64,000 nucleotides of DNA. Origin: Mesorhizobium sp. M3A.F.Ca.ET.080.04.2.1. Lineage in GTDB: Bacteria > Pseudomonadota > Alphaproteobacteria > Rhizobiales > Rhizobiaceae. A model generated the notes under the pieces. That model was not told the origin of the DNA, ran no database searches, and worked only from the letters and a program-made list of their open reading frames with translations. How positions within the stretch are numbered: the first letter of the stretch is position 1; every line of letters begins with the position of its first letter. Position numbers and translations under genes: made by a program. The stretch lies in NCBI RefSeq assembly GCF_003952525.1, contig NZ_CP034451.1, forward strand, positions 310,001 to 374,000, in the 5' to 3' direction. Below are positions 17,115 through 25,781 of this stretch, one piece after another.

Positions 17115-18134
17115 CTAGACCGTCGCCACCGGTGTAAGGGGAGAACCAAAGGAACCCGGCATCCTCAGAGGCGGAGCCGTCAACAGAAACCGAAACCGGC
17201 CATGCGCTTTAAGCCAGGCGTTAAGCGGGGACAAAAGCCAAAGCTCGCCCAAATGGATGCCCAGCTCCACGATGCAGCGCCGATGAAGCGGGAGCGCGGG
17301 AAAGCGCTTGCTCCCGTCCGCGCTGCTCGTCTGGAAACCCTCGACGGCGAAGTTGTCCGCGATGATGGCCGAAACGCCGCTGGAATCAATCCAGCGCAGA
17401 AGCTTCTCGTCGGAGCCATCAAGCACGCTGTGAGATTCATGGAGCAGCTGAGTGTCAAGGTTATCCTTGCGCTCCACCACCGCGGTACTCCAGCCGGTGT
17501 GAATGCAAAGCATGTCGCCTCGCTCCACCACGACCTTGTCCTGTTCCATTATTTGCATGAGGTCGTCGTAGCCGACGAACTTGCGGTCTGCCCCGAACCG
17601 CGAAAACACATCCACCATCACGCCCCGTCCCTGGACGCAGGTCTCGGCCATGTTTTCGATGCCAAGTCGACGTGCACCGGCGCCGCCTTCCGCATCCGGC
17701 CCCACAATATCGCGGCCACCTCGATATCCGTTGTAATATACAACCTCGGCGACACCATCATCGTCGGCATCGAACTCGTAGCCGATATGGCCAAGTGCAT
17801 CCCACTGGGTCGAATATTGCGTATAGATCGTCACGGCATCATCGCTGCCGATATCGTTCCAGTCAGGATTATCGCAGCAGAACGGAAAGTTGACGAATGG
17901 CCGCCCTTCCTTTCTTGCGATGGTGCGGGTGGGAGGAAGCCTGTTGGAGACCAGCAGATTGCCTCCCGGCAGGTCGAGAGGAACACTCAGACAAAATGCC
18001 AAGCCTTCGATCACTTCCTTGGCTGCGTTGCGCCGGCATTCGGATGTGATGAGATTGAGCCTGCCAATCTGGTCGTCGTCACCGAACTCGCCCCAATTTG
18101 AATTCTGAGGACGCACCTTCCACCGCTTTGTCAT
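17115..18134 (-). CDS. Cyclase family protein (kynurenine formamidase-like hydrolase, locus A)
   Basis: A 339-residue PF04199 cyclase-family protein. The family's metal-site block is present in the variant form YSTQWDALGHIGYEFD rather than the classic HxGTHxDxPxH, as in the longer members of the family. VQGRGVMVDV and GDMLCIHTGWS are further conserved blocks. Family enzymes hydrolyse cyclic amides, lactones or formyl amides. The start is the ATG preceded by GGAGG at spacing 5. The paralogue at 45216 has exactly the same length and near-identical architecture. It lies between the OtnK-type kinase and the dehydrogenase. A ring-opening role on an oxidised sugar lactone or lactam is inference. 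Confidence 0.85.
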   Translation of the reverse strand: MTKRWKVRPQNSNWGEFGDDDQIGRLNLITSECRRNAAKEVIEGLAFCLSVPLDLPGGNLLVSNRLPPTRTIARKEGRPFVNFPFCCDNPDWNDIGSDDAVTIYTQYSTQWDALGHIGYEFDADDDGVAEVVYYNGYRGGRDIVGPDAEGGAGARRLGIENMAETCVQGRGVMVDVFSRFGADRKFVGYDDLMQIMEQDKVVVERGDMLCIHTGWSTAVVERKDNLDTQLLHESHSVLDGSDEKLLRWIDSSGVSAIIADNFAVEGFQTSSADGSKRFPALPLHRRCIVELGIHLGELWLLSPLNAWLKAHGRFRFLLTAPPLRMPGSFGSPLTPVATV

Positions 18135-18275
18135 AACAACCTCCAGCATTGCAGTTTCAGTTTCGAATGACGTTGGCTTGTCGCGTCGAACCGGTCCGAC
18201 CTTTCAGTTCCCAATCGACTGCAGCATCAGGCACACTTCTGGTGTCGCATTCTGCGATCACCCGACAATGCTTTG

Positions 18276-19595
18276 CTAAACCATGTGATCAAGAGCCTGG
18301 ATCAGAATGTCATCTCCCCCGTGCTTACCCGGCTTGAGAAACAGCGAAATCGGGTCCGGACCTTCGGCCACGCAAAAGCCCGTTCCTATCGGCCCTTCGG
18401 CGAAGGCACGAACCGCGCCGATACCAAGCGACCTGACGACGGCACCGGAGGTCTCTCCGCCGGCCACAACAAAGCGTCGGATACCTCGGTCTCGCAGTGC
18501 GCTGGCGATCGATGCAAGAATGTACTCAGCTTTGCGAGCAGCCGCGATCGGTCCGAACGCCGCCTGAGCCCGTTCAGCCGCACCAGCATCGTTGGCTGTC
18601 GAAATTGCAAATGGCTGAGCACCGATATGCTGATCGGCCCAGGCGAGCGCGCCGCCGATGACCGCCTCGCTGCCTCGCGGATCAAGAAGGTCAAGGGAAA
18701 GCACCGGGTAAGTTTTCGCGAAAGCCTCCAGCTGTCGCAAGATGACCGGTCCGACAGTGCCTGCAAGGACGGCCGCAGGTCCCTTTGCATGATGGGGAGC
18801 TGGCTTTTGTGGTCCTTCGCCGGAAGCCAGCATCCTGGTGTATTCCACGGCAAAAGGATCGCTCGCCACCACCACCAACTCGCGCTCGATCGCAAAGCGG
18901 GCGGCGATTTCAATGTCCTGGTCGTCGCTTATGTCAAAGAAAATGTGCCCGTTTCCGGCACCTGCCAAGGCATCAGCTGCCAATGCAACTGCCTCCGGCC
19001 CCTGACGCATCTGAATATGATTTATCAGACCAACACCATGTGTGGTCTGACGAGACAGGAAACGAACCAGGTCCGGGTCCGACATTGGCGTCAGGGGATC
19101 GAACCTCTTTATCGATTCCGACACGAGACGGCCGCGGTAAAAAAGATAACCTTGATGCGTCGTGATGTTGAATTCTGGAAATCCTGCGGCCATGACCACG
19201 GGACGAATTCCCTGACGATCCGCCAGGTAGTCCGCGACTGGACCTATGTTGCCACGTTCTGTCGAATCGAAGCCGGCGGAGGTTTTGTAGGAGAGTCGCG
19301 AATAGCCGAGCTGCGTGAAAGCATCGGCGATTGCCTTGATATCCGACAATGCCTCTTCGACCGGGGCCAGTCTGGTGCGAGTGCCCGCCACGATGACCCG
19401 GGCACCGGGCACCGCCGCTTTTGCATCAAATACCAGGGGAGCATAAATACCGGCTGCCTCGAGATAGCACGCGACCATGAGCGCGCCGGTATAATCGTCG
19501 GCTATTATGCCAAGCGAGGGTTTCAAAGCCGCATCTGACGAAATAGACATTGGCATAAACATCGCGGCACGCCCCAAAGGCGGAGGCCACATCAT
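18276..19595 (-). CDS. Four-carbon acid sugar kinase family protein (OtnK type, DUF1537)
   Basis: A 439-residue two-domain kinase. The N-terminal domain has the family motif IIADDYTGALMVACYL (usually DDFTGA-D), KTSAGFDSTERGNIG and MAAGFPEFNITTHQGYLF. The C-terminal nucleotide-binding domain ends with the hallmark VVAGGETSGAVVRSLG and FCVAEGPDPISLFLKPGKHG. Characterised members phosphorylate 3-oxo-tetronates, or erythronate/threonate-type acids, before aldolase or dehydrogenase steps. The start overlaps the GntR stop codon (ATGA), so regulator and kinase are translationally coupled. The altered DDYTGALM motif may mean a different acid sugar substrate. Confidence 0.88.
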   Translation of the reverse strand: MMWPPPLGRAAMFMPMSISSDAALKPSLGIIADDYTGALMVACYLEAAGIYAPLVFDAKAAVPGARVIVAGTRTRLAPVEEALSDIKAIADAFTQLGYSRLSYKTSAGFDSTERGNIGPVADYLADRQGIRPVVMAAGFPEFNITTHQGYLFYRGRLVSESIKRFDPLTPMSDPDLVRFLSRQTTHGVGLINHIQMRQGPEAVALAADALAGAGNGHIFFDISDDQDIEIAARFAIERELVVVASDPFAVEYTRMLASGEGPQKPAPHHAKGPAAVLAGTVGPVILRQLEAFAKTYPVLSLDLLDPRGSEAVIGGALAWADQHIGAQPFAISTANDAGAAERAQAAFGPIAAARKAEYILASIASALRDRGIRRFVVAGGETSGAVVRSLGIGAVRAFAEGPIGTGFCVAEGPDPISLFLKPGKHGGDDILIQALDHMV

Positions 19596-20353
19596 CCTCT
19601 AACCAGTGTGAACTCAAATGCGTAGAGATCGGGCCGGTAACAGTGGTTGCCGGTCTCCGATGCCTTACCCAAAGCGTCGTAGGCCGTTCGTTTGGAAGTC
19701 AACAGCGCAGCATGGGAGGGCAGGTCGAGCAGATCCGATTCCGCCGAGGTTGCCAGGCGTGCCGTGACCGATTGATGTGCGACCTGGATGGTTACGCCCC
19801 GGCGTCCGAGATTTTGATAGAGGCCGCGACTTGTCAGGTCCTCCGCGGAAATGTCGGCGTACTGGCCAGGCAGAAAGTTCTCCATGATCACGAGGGGGAC
19901 GCCGTTGGCCAGACGTAGTCGGCGCAAGTGAAGAACGTCCTCTCCCAATGTGATCCCCAGCTCTGCCGCCACATGGGCGTCTGCCGGTATGATTTCGCGC
20001 TTGAGCAACTTCGTCGATGGATTCTGGCCCATCTTAAGCAAATCGTCCCAGAGGCTGACCAGCTCCATCTTGCGCGACAGCGCCGGTGGAACCACGACCG
20101 TACCAATGCCTTGCCTGCGAACAAGAAGGCCCATCCCGACCAGCTCTTCTATGACCCGACGGATCGTCGGGCGTGAAATTCCCAGCCGTTCGCTGAGCGA
20201 GGTCTCGTTCTCCAGACGCGCTCCGGGCGGCAGCTTTCCCGAAGTGATGGCGTCGGCGAGCCGCGAGGCCAGTTCGCGATAGATCGGAACCGACGAGGCT
20301 CGATCGATCTCGAAAATCGAGTCCGGAAGGTCGGCAATTGCTGGTCTATGCAT
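19592..20353 (-). CDS. GntR family transcriptional regulator, HutC/UTRA type
   Basis: A 253-residue regulator. A winged HTH occupies about residues 20-88 (IYRELASRLADAITSG, then LSERLGISRPTIRRVIEELV), followed by a UTRA ligand-binding domain (GEDVLHLRRLRLANGVPLVIMENFLPGQY). The C-terminal CYRPDLYAFEFTLVRG is typical of UTRA proteins. It is coupled to the OtnK-type kinase gene. The 18-bp near-palindrome at 20823-20840, in front of the divergent aldolase gene, is a reasonable candidate operator, but the assignment is untested. Confidence 0.9.
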   Translation of the reverse strand: MHRPAIADLPDSIFEIDRASSVPIYRELASRLADAITSGKLPPGARLENETSLSERLGISRPTIRRVIEELVGMGLLVRRQGIGTVVVPPALSRKMELVSLWDDLLKMGQNPSTKLLKREIIPADAHVAAELGITLGEDVLHLRRLRLANGVPLVIMENFLPGQYADISAEDLTSRGLYQNLGRRGVTIQVAHQSVTARLATSAESDLLDLPSHAALLTSKRTAYDALGKASETGNHCYRPDLYAFEFTLVRG

Positions 20354-20377
20354 GCAGCGGTCTCGCAGAGGCGATGA

Positions 20378-20752
20378 TCAAGGGGCCAGCGTCCGCTCTG
20401 CCCGATCAAGCAGCCGCTGAATATAGAGGGCGCCCTTGATGTCTATCTCATGCGAGACGCCGGCAGCAACGGCTCGTGCGAACTCTGTCCTGACGGTGGC
20501 GGGTGCGCTCGGATCACCGTCCCTGCCGACGAAGTCCATGGTCAACTCTGCGTGGTCAGCAAAGAGCCGCCCCCGGCAATCTGCCCGTCCGTGGGAGTGG
20601 TCGATGTCAGGGCAGACGGATCGAAGGTCTGCCTCGTATGGGCCAGCGCCGCTAATGTCGGGGCGAGCCAAGGTAGCCCGAAACAGTGCCACTTCTTTTG
20701 TCCCTCCGATAAGCCAGGCCAGGCGATCTTTCTGGCGCAGCGTCGTACGCAA
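20378..20752 (-). pseudogene. Possible C-terminal remnant of an oxidoreductase
   Basis: A 124-codon open frame whose last 55 residues (FARAVAAGVSHEIDIKGALY then IQRLLDRAE) read like the C-terminal end of a Gfo/Idh/MocA-type dehydrogenase, while the N-terminal part does not look like protein of that family. No ribosome site is evident. It is probably a decayed fragment left between the GntR gene and the aldolase promoter. The family assignment is weak and a chance frame cannot be excluded. Confidence 0.3.
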
Positions 20753-20815
20753 ACCGACAAGCGGATGCCCTCGTTTTTTGCTGGGCGCCCAGGGCCTCTG
20801 TCGGCCGGCAAGGGT

Positions 20816-20843
20816 TATAATATGTATTTACGTATTTACAATA
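20816..20843 (+). promoter_or_regulatory. 28-bp promoter/operator element, copy 1
   Basis: A TATAAT box (20816-20821) runs straight into TGTATTTACGTATTTACA (20823-20840), a near-palindrome with outer TGTA/TACA arms and a central TACGTA. The whole 28 bases recur exactly, inverted, at 39297-39324. It lies 115 bases upstream of the aldolase gene. No good -35 box is seen. An operator overlapping the start point, for the UTRA regulator or another factor, is the likeliest reading. Confidence 0.55.
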
Positions 20844-20957
20844 GCCGAAAATTCGATACGTCTGAAGACGGGTTTTGGCTCTCGGGCTGAAACCGATGGG
20901 GCAAGTTCGGCCACGCCGTGAAGGGGCAAGGCCAACCGGACGAGAAAGATCACAGGA

Positions 20958-21845
20958 ATGACGAACAACCAAAGTTTCGACTTATCGGCGCTGACGCGGC
21001 CATCGGGAGCTTTCGCGATGCTTGCGCTTGATCAGCGCGAGACGATGCGAGCAATGTTTGCGGAACGGCAGCAGGCACCCGTCAGCGATGAGCAGATTGT
21101 CGAGTTCAAGCTGTCGGCGCTCAGGACGCTTTCTCCACTGGCGTCTGCCGTTCTCATTGATAGGGATTTCGCCTGGAACCGCGCGGTCCAAGAGGGTGTG
21201 ACCGCGCCAAATTGCAGCCTGATAGCTGCCGCCGACCGGTTCTACTCCAGCGGCGATGAAATCGTGGCTCGCGCGGAGATCGACGACCGGATTGCGCCCG
21301 CTGAATTGCGTGAACAGGGCGCCAAGGCTCTCAAGCTTCTGGTAATATGGCGCCCTGATGAAAGCCCCGAAGCACGCGTGGCGATGGTGGACCAGTTCGT
21401 CAGCCGTTGCCGGCAGGCAGGCCTGATAAGCATTATCGAGCCCGTATCCCGTCAAGCGCGCGATGGCCGCGCCACCGATACCCAAAAAGGCATCCTTGCA
21501 GCGGCACGCGAACTAGGCAACAGAGGACAGGACCTATACAAGTCAGAGGTTCCGCTTCATGCGCAGGGCGAGGAGAATGATATCCGCCGTCAATGCGCGG
21601 AGCTCACCCAGTTGATCCGATCGCCGTGGGTCGTTTTGTCGTCAGGCGTATTGCCTGATCGCTTTCCGATGGCTGTTCGATGGGCCTGTCAGGAAGGCGC
21701 CCGAGGCTTCCTGGCAGGTCGGGCGATCTGGAAGAATGCAATTGCAGCCGCTGATCCGCTGACCGCACTTCAAACCGATTCCCGCGATCGCCTGAAGCGG
21801 CTGTGCGATGTCGTCGACGAAGCCGTCGCGCCTGCAACTGCCTAG
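20958..21845 (+). CDS. Class I aldolase resembling YihT (6-deoxy-6-sulfofructose-1-phosphate aldolase) and LacD
   Basis: A 295-residue class I aldolase. The Schiff-base lysine is in GQDLYKSEVPLHA (YihT: LYKVEMPL). SGAFAMLALDQRETMRAMF, KALKLLVIWRPDESPEARV, SIIEPVSR, WVVLSSGV and GARGFLAGRAIWKNAI align closely with the E. coli sulfoglycolysis aldolase YihT as I remember it; LacD tagatose-bisphosphate aldolase is the next relative. The other sulfo-EMP genes (yihS, yihU, yihV) are not seen, so a sulfosugar substrate is only one option; another phosphorylated ketose is equally possible. It is divergent from the GntR-OtnK pair and follows the 28-bp promoter element. Confidence 0.83.
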   Translation: MTNNQSFDLSALTRPSGAFAMLALDQRETMRAMFAERQQAPVSDEQIVEFKLSALRTLSPLASAVLIDRDFAWNRAVQEGVTAPNCSLIAAADRFYSSGDEIVARAEIDDRIAPAELREQGAKALKLLVIWRPDESPEARVAMVDQFVSRCRQAGLISIIEPVSRQARDGRATDTQKGILAAARELGNRGQDLYKSEVPLHAQGEENDIRRQCAELTQLIRSPWVVLSSGVLPDRFPMAVRWACQEGARGFLAGRAIWKNAIAAADPLTALQTDSRDRLKRLCDVVDEAVAPATA

Positions 21846-22122
21846 GCCCGCCCTGAAAGCTCAGGCGACGTTCACGTCAGGGTATCAGCCGATGCCCATT
21901 CCTGGCTCCAAGCTGCCCTAACGGTCCTCCTGCAGACCATCCGTGAGGCGGTGCGGAGGACGTCTGGGAAGGAAGACATTCTGGCGCAACCGCAGACAGG
22001 ACGAGGCGCACCGGCAGGCAGGTCGGTACCGTTGATCAGGGCACTGATGTTGAACGGTGTTGCCTGGAGCTGACCATCCGGCAGGCTTCCGGCGTCCACC
22101 CGACGCACCACGCTAATCGGCG

Positions 22123-23085
22123 TCAATTAAAGTCAATTCCGATCCGCCGCTTGTCTACAAGCGATTGGCGCGCTGCGTCCAAAATCACTGCGGCGTCGTA
22201 CGCGTCGTCGAGGTTCGACAAAGGTTGTTGTCCCTTTCCCAGACACTCGTTCAAGAAATAGGTCTGCACCTGCAGGAAACTATCCCAATAAGTCGCGTCA
22301 TCCCAAAACGGCAACTCAGGCTCACCGAATTTAGTGACGTCCCAGGGAATGACGCCAGTCCCCTCCATGCCGATAATCTTGAAATAACAGGACCACGGCT
22401 CGCGGCTTCGGTCATCCGCAGAAAAGCTACCCCATAGGTTCGCAATCTTGCCGTCAGCATATTCGGCCGTGATCATGAGCTGGTCGTGTGCGGACGCGTC
22501 TTCGAAATGAACGCTCGTCCCGGTCGCATAGACTTGAGCCGGACGGCCAAGGAAAAACAGCATGCAATAGACATGATGGATCATGAGTTCGCGCATGGTG
22601 AGATCCGGCGCGCCGATCGAAGCATCATGTCGCTTATTATAGATCGCCCAGAAATTCACGACCTTACCGAGGCGACCGCCCTCGATATGGGCGTGCAGAC
22701 GCCGCATGGTCTCAGCATAGATGTAGTTGTGCGACGGCATGCACACGAGCGACTTGGCGTCAGCAATCCTGGCAAGCTCGCGAATTTGTGCGGGCCGTTC
22801 GCAAAGCGGCTTTTCCAACAGGACATGCTTTCCTGCCTCCAGTGCCTTTTTCGCGAACTCAAAGTGCGAGGCAGTACTTGTGGCAACCAGCACCGCAGCG
22901 ACTTCCTTGTCTGCTAGGAGATCACCAATGTTGGCGTAGGCTATGCCGCCAAAGCGAGCGCAAAACTCTTCAGCACGGAAAGATGAGCGATTCCACCCGC
23001 CCGCGAATATATCTGGACCAATCTGTTTCAAAGCCTGAACATGAAGCTCGGCGACGTGTCCGAGCCCTATGATACCCATCTTCAT
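22123..23085 (-). CDS. Gfo/Idh/MocA family oxidoreductase
   Basis: A 320-residue NAD(P)-dependent oxidoreductase beginning MKMGIIGLGHVAELHVQAL (start preceded by AGGGA; the longer frame adds eight residues). Further motifs are LVATSTASHFEFAKKA, LLEKPLCERPAQI with the catalytic Lys, and MRELMIHHVYCMLFFLG with the His region. It is only distantly related to the two 380-residue dehydrogenases of loci A and B. It lies 53 bp downstream of another Gfo/Idh/MocA gene in the same direction and probably shares its transcript. Substrate unknown. Confidence 0.88.
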   Translation of the reverse strand: MKMGIIGLGHVAELHVQALKQIGPDIFAGGWNRSSFRAEEFCARFGGIAYANIGDLLADKEVAAVLVATSTASHFEFAKKALEAGKHVLLEKPLCERPAQIRELARIADAKSLVCMPSHNYIYAETMRRLHAHIEGGRLGKVVNFWAIYNKRHDASIGAPDLTMRELMIHHVYCMLFFLGRPAQVYATGTSVHFEDASAHDQLMITAEYADGKIANLWGSFSADDRSREPWSCYFKIIGMEGTGVIPWDVTKFGEPELPFWDDATYWDSFLQVQTYFLNECLGKGQQPLSNLDDAYDAAVILDAARQSLVDKRRIGIDFN

Positions 23086-23138
23086 CTGGCAGTCCCTTGG
23101 TTTGAACAAATGTGCCCGCGGCTAAGCTGCCGGCAGAC

Positions 23139-24131
23139 CTAAGCCGGAATTTCGATTGGCCGCCCTTCCATCCGAGACTGCGTTGCCGCGTCGGCGATCA
23201 GTTGGGCTCTCAAACCATCCTGGGCGTCAGGCCGCGGTTTGCGGCCGTTGAGGATTGCATCGACAAAAGACTGCAACTCGGCAAGATACGCCGCGCCAAA
23301 TCGCTCAAGGAAAAAAGCTTCTGCCTTGGCGAGGGTGAAGCCTTTGCTTGTAGCGCTCTCGACTGAATTTTCCAGAACGTTGGCAGCACGCAGCATACCC
23401 TTGGAGCCATGCACCTCAAGCCGCTTGTCGTACCCATACGTCGCCCTGCGGGAGTTGGTGATTTGGCAGATCTTGCCGGATCCGGTTGTGAGAATGACCG
23501 CGGCAGTGTCGACATCCCCGACCTGCTCAATCGCCGGATCGACCAGGGTTGATCCAATGGCGAACACCCTGGTCGGCTCCTCTCCCAGAACGAAACGCGC
23601 CATGTCGAGGTCATGGATCATCATATCGCGGAACAGGCCCCCGGAACTTTTCAGATAGGAGACAGGAGGAGGAGCAGGGTCGCGCGAAACGATCGAGACT
23701 GTCTCGACATCGCCGATTTCGCCCTCGGCAACGCGACGTTGCAGCGCACCAAAGTGGGGATCAAAACGTTGATTGAACGCGGTCATGAAGGGAACGCCTG
23801 CGTCTTCAACCGTCTTGATACAAATGCGCACCCTTTCCGAGGAAAGGTCGATCGGCTTCTCGCAAAAGATTGCCTTTCGCCCGCGCGCCACCAGATGGAT
23901 CATATCGTAATGCGTATCAGTCGACGTCGCTATTATAACGGCGTCGATATCGGCGGCGGAAACGATGGAAGACGCCTCGCGCACTTCTGCCCCGAAACGC
24001 TCCCCACATGCCCGCGCCGCTTCCGGTGAAGCGTCGGCAACCGCGACGAGCTTGGCGTTAGCGATGCGTTGAAGGGAGCCGGCATGCACCTGCCCAATTC
24101 TGCCACAGCCCAGAATTCCAAATCGAACCAT
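23139..24131 (-). CDS. Gfo/Idh/MocA family oxidoreductase, inositol 2-dehydrogenase (IolG)-like
   Basis: A 330-residue enzyme with Rossmann motif FGILGCGRIGQVHAGSL, IIATSTDTHYDMI, FCEKPIDLSSERV (catalytic Lys) and the IolG-type GGLFRDMMIHDLDMARFVLGE (catalytic Asp/His). The overall pattern is that of inositol or scyllo-inosose-type dehydrogenases. The ATG at 24131 is preceded by GGGAGG. The longest frame would extend 38 codons into the operator region and was rejected. The gene is divergent from a LacI gene, with two LacI-type palindromes in between, and leads a two-gene run with the dehydrogenase at 22123. Confidence 0.88.
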   Translation of the reverse strand: MVRFGILGCGRIGQVHAGSLQRIANAKLVAVADASPEAARACGERFGAEVREASSIVSAADIDAVIIATSTDTHYDMIHLVARGRKAIFCEKPIDLSSERVRICIKTVEDAGVPFMTAFNQRFDPHFGALQRRVAEGEIGDVETVSIVSRDPAPPPVSYLKSSGGLFRDMMIHDLDMARFVLGEEPTRVFAIGSTLVDPAIEQVGDVDTAAVILTTGSGKICQITNSRRATYGYDKRLEVHGSKGMLRAANVLENSVESATSKGFTLAKAEAFFLERFGAAYLAELQSFVDAILNGRKPRPDAQDGLRAQLIADAATQSRMEGRPIEIPA

Positions 24132-24278
24132 CGAGCAAATGCCTCCCAAGAACCAGCCAAATATCGAGCGGCGGCCCCCGCGCCCAAGGATCCGCGGAGC
24201 AGGAAAACTACAGATCTTTACCGATGGTGCATTGCAGGCCCACACTCTCCCACGTGCCAGCAGCCATCAGCAGCGCGA

Positions 24279-24313
24279 TGTAAACGTTTACTATAAGTAT
24301 GTCAACGTTTTCA
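24279..24313. promoter_or_regulatory. Pair of LacI-type operators in a divergent promoter region
   Basis: TGTAAACGTTTACT (24279-24292) and TGTCAACGTTTTCA (24300-24313) are centred 21 bp apart between the divergent IolG-like gene and the LacI gene at 24506. The first contains the perfect palindrome GTAAACGTTTAC. The arrangement is typical of a self-regulated LacI divergon. Confidence 0.78.
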
Positions 24314-24505
24314 AAGCCTATACGCGCCAAGCTTGCGCGTGGTCGTTGACGATGTTGCGCTGGCATTCAAATATGGCCCAGGGAGGCGATTCCCGCTCAC
24401 GTCCAACTCGATTTGGGCGTCGACCTCCTCTCGGCTGTTCGATGTCCCTAGTTTGCAGCCGGTAATTGAGAAGTCTAAGATAGGCCGGCGCGCTAGAAAG
24501 TCCTC

Positions 24506-25489
24506 ATGTCGAAACCACCTACAGTTCACGACGTCGCGCGACTCTCGGGTGTTTCCACCGCAACGGTCTCTCGTTACTTTGGAGGCAAGGCCAGCGCTCT
24601 GGCGCCCGAAACACTCGAAAACGTCCGTAAAGCCGCAGAGACGCTCGGCTATACACCATCAGAAATCGGCCGCTCCCTCAGGCTGGCACGCAGCCGTGTT
24701 GTTGTCATGATGGTCCCGGACGCCACCAACACGTTTACGACGGACGTTGCCGCGTCAGTTGAGCAGGCACTGAAACAATACGAACTGTCCATGGTGCTTG
24801 CCAATTCGGCCGAGGATCCTGATCAGCAGGACCGACTTTTGACGGACGCGCACGGGCTCCGGGCAAGGGCAATCATTCTGCAGGGCGCCATAGACACACC
24901 GCAGCTTCGTCAGATGACCGAGCGCCAGGATAACATCATATTCGTCAATCGCCGCCCAGCGCCTGGGATCGTTGCTCCTTATGTGGGCATTGATAACCAC
25001 GCAGCTGGCCTGGCGGTCGGTCGATACTTCGTTGAGCAAGGCTATGAAAACTGCGTCGCGATCTCGGGACCCCATCACTATTCCGGCAGTAGCGAACGCC
25101 TCGAAGGGTTTCTTGCCGGCCTCGGGAAGAAGAAGCCGGTCCTCCAGTTCGAGAGCCCCTTCACAATGGAAGGCGGCTACAAGTGCGGCCAAAAGCTACT
25201 CGCCCGCCGCCGTCGACGCTACGCCGTCTTTTGCGGTAACGATATGATTGCCTATGGGTTACATCGGGCGGCCGTCGAACGCGGTCTCGGCGTGCCCGAG
25301 GATCTGGTTATCTTTGGATTTGACGATAACAGGATGAACGATTGGTTGGCCCCCTGGCTGTCAACCGTGCAGGTATCGGCTGACGATTTTGGACCGGCGA
25401 TCGCCAATCTGATTGGCTCACCTTCGCTGGAAGGCAGGGAAGAGAGCTTGATCTTGCCATTCAAACTGAAGCTGCGAAAGTCAGCTTAG
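24506..25489 (+). CDS. LacI family transcriptional regulator, paralogue of the one at 13706
   Basis: A 327-residue LacI regulator: HTH KPPTVHDVARLSGVSTATVS at residues 3-22, hinge TPSEIGRSLRLARS, and effector domain with GIDNHAAGLAVGRYF and VFCGNDMIAYGLHRAA. It is the same length as, and strongly similar throughout to, the regulator at 13706, so the two presumably arose by duplication and may bind overlapping operators. It is divergent from the two dehydrogenase genes, with an operator pair in between. The two effector pockets may respond to the same or related sugars. Confidence 0.92.
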   Translation: MSKPPTVHDVARLSGVSTATVSRYFGGKASALAPETLENVRKAAETLGYTPSEIGRSLRLARSRVVVMMVPDATNTFTTDVAASVEQALKQYELSMVLANSAEDPDQQDRLLTDAHGLRARAIILQGAIDTPQLRQMTERQDNIIFVNRRPAPGIVAPYVGIDNHAAGLAVGRYFVEQGYENCVAISGPHHYSGSSERLEGFLAGLGKKKPVLQFESPFTMEGGYKCGQKLLARRRRRYAVFCGNDMIAYGLHRAAVERGLGVPEDLVIFGFDDNRMNDWLAPWLSTVQVSADDFGPAIANLIGSPSLEGREESLILPFKLKLRKSA

Positions 25490-25730
25490 CATCCGCGGGG
25501 CCACCTCGCACCATGTGGCTCTTAGCATTGGCCATGGCACCTTAAGGAACCGTCGTGCACGTTGGCCGATATGCCAAAGCCAATCGGAGCGTCGACCCCG
25601 TTTGATCGTGACCAAATGGGCGGGCCAAAAGGGCTCTAAGATCACGGCGCCAGCCCGAGATAGCCAACTTGTGTCGCGTGCGGCTTCAATCGAGAACGCA
25701 CACGACACCTGCCGGCTGGTTCAAGGGCGG

Positions 25731-25762
25731 GGTCGGTGGCAGTTTTTAAGCTGCCACCGACC
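25731..25762. terminator. Strong hairpin between convergent LacI and binding-protein genes
   Basis: A perfect 12-bp stem (GGTCGGTGGCAG / CTGCCACCGACC) with an 8-base loop containing five T residues lies 20 bp past the binding-protein stop codon, on the side facing the convergent LacI gene. It could serve as a bidirectional transcription stop or 3'-end stabiliser. No long T tail follows. Confidence 0.65.
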
Positions 25763-25781
25763 ACTACTCGCCGTCGAAGAA

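Noticed and set aside
18273..19538. A 421-codon plus-strand frame opposite the OtnK-type kinase
   Set aside because: The composition is unlike a real protein, and the minus strand has clear DUF1537 motifs.
20958..21845. Complete sulfoglycolysis pathway
   Set aside because: Only the YihT-like aldolase is present; no YihS isomerase, YihV kinase, YihU reductase, sulfoquinovosidase or sulfonate exporter was found.
21872..22126. An 84-codon frame overlapping the end of the dehydrogenase at 22123
   Set aside because: It has a TTG start without ribosome site and no recognisable domain; the 280-bp gap is left without a gene.
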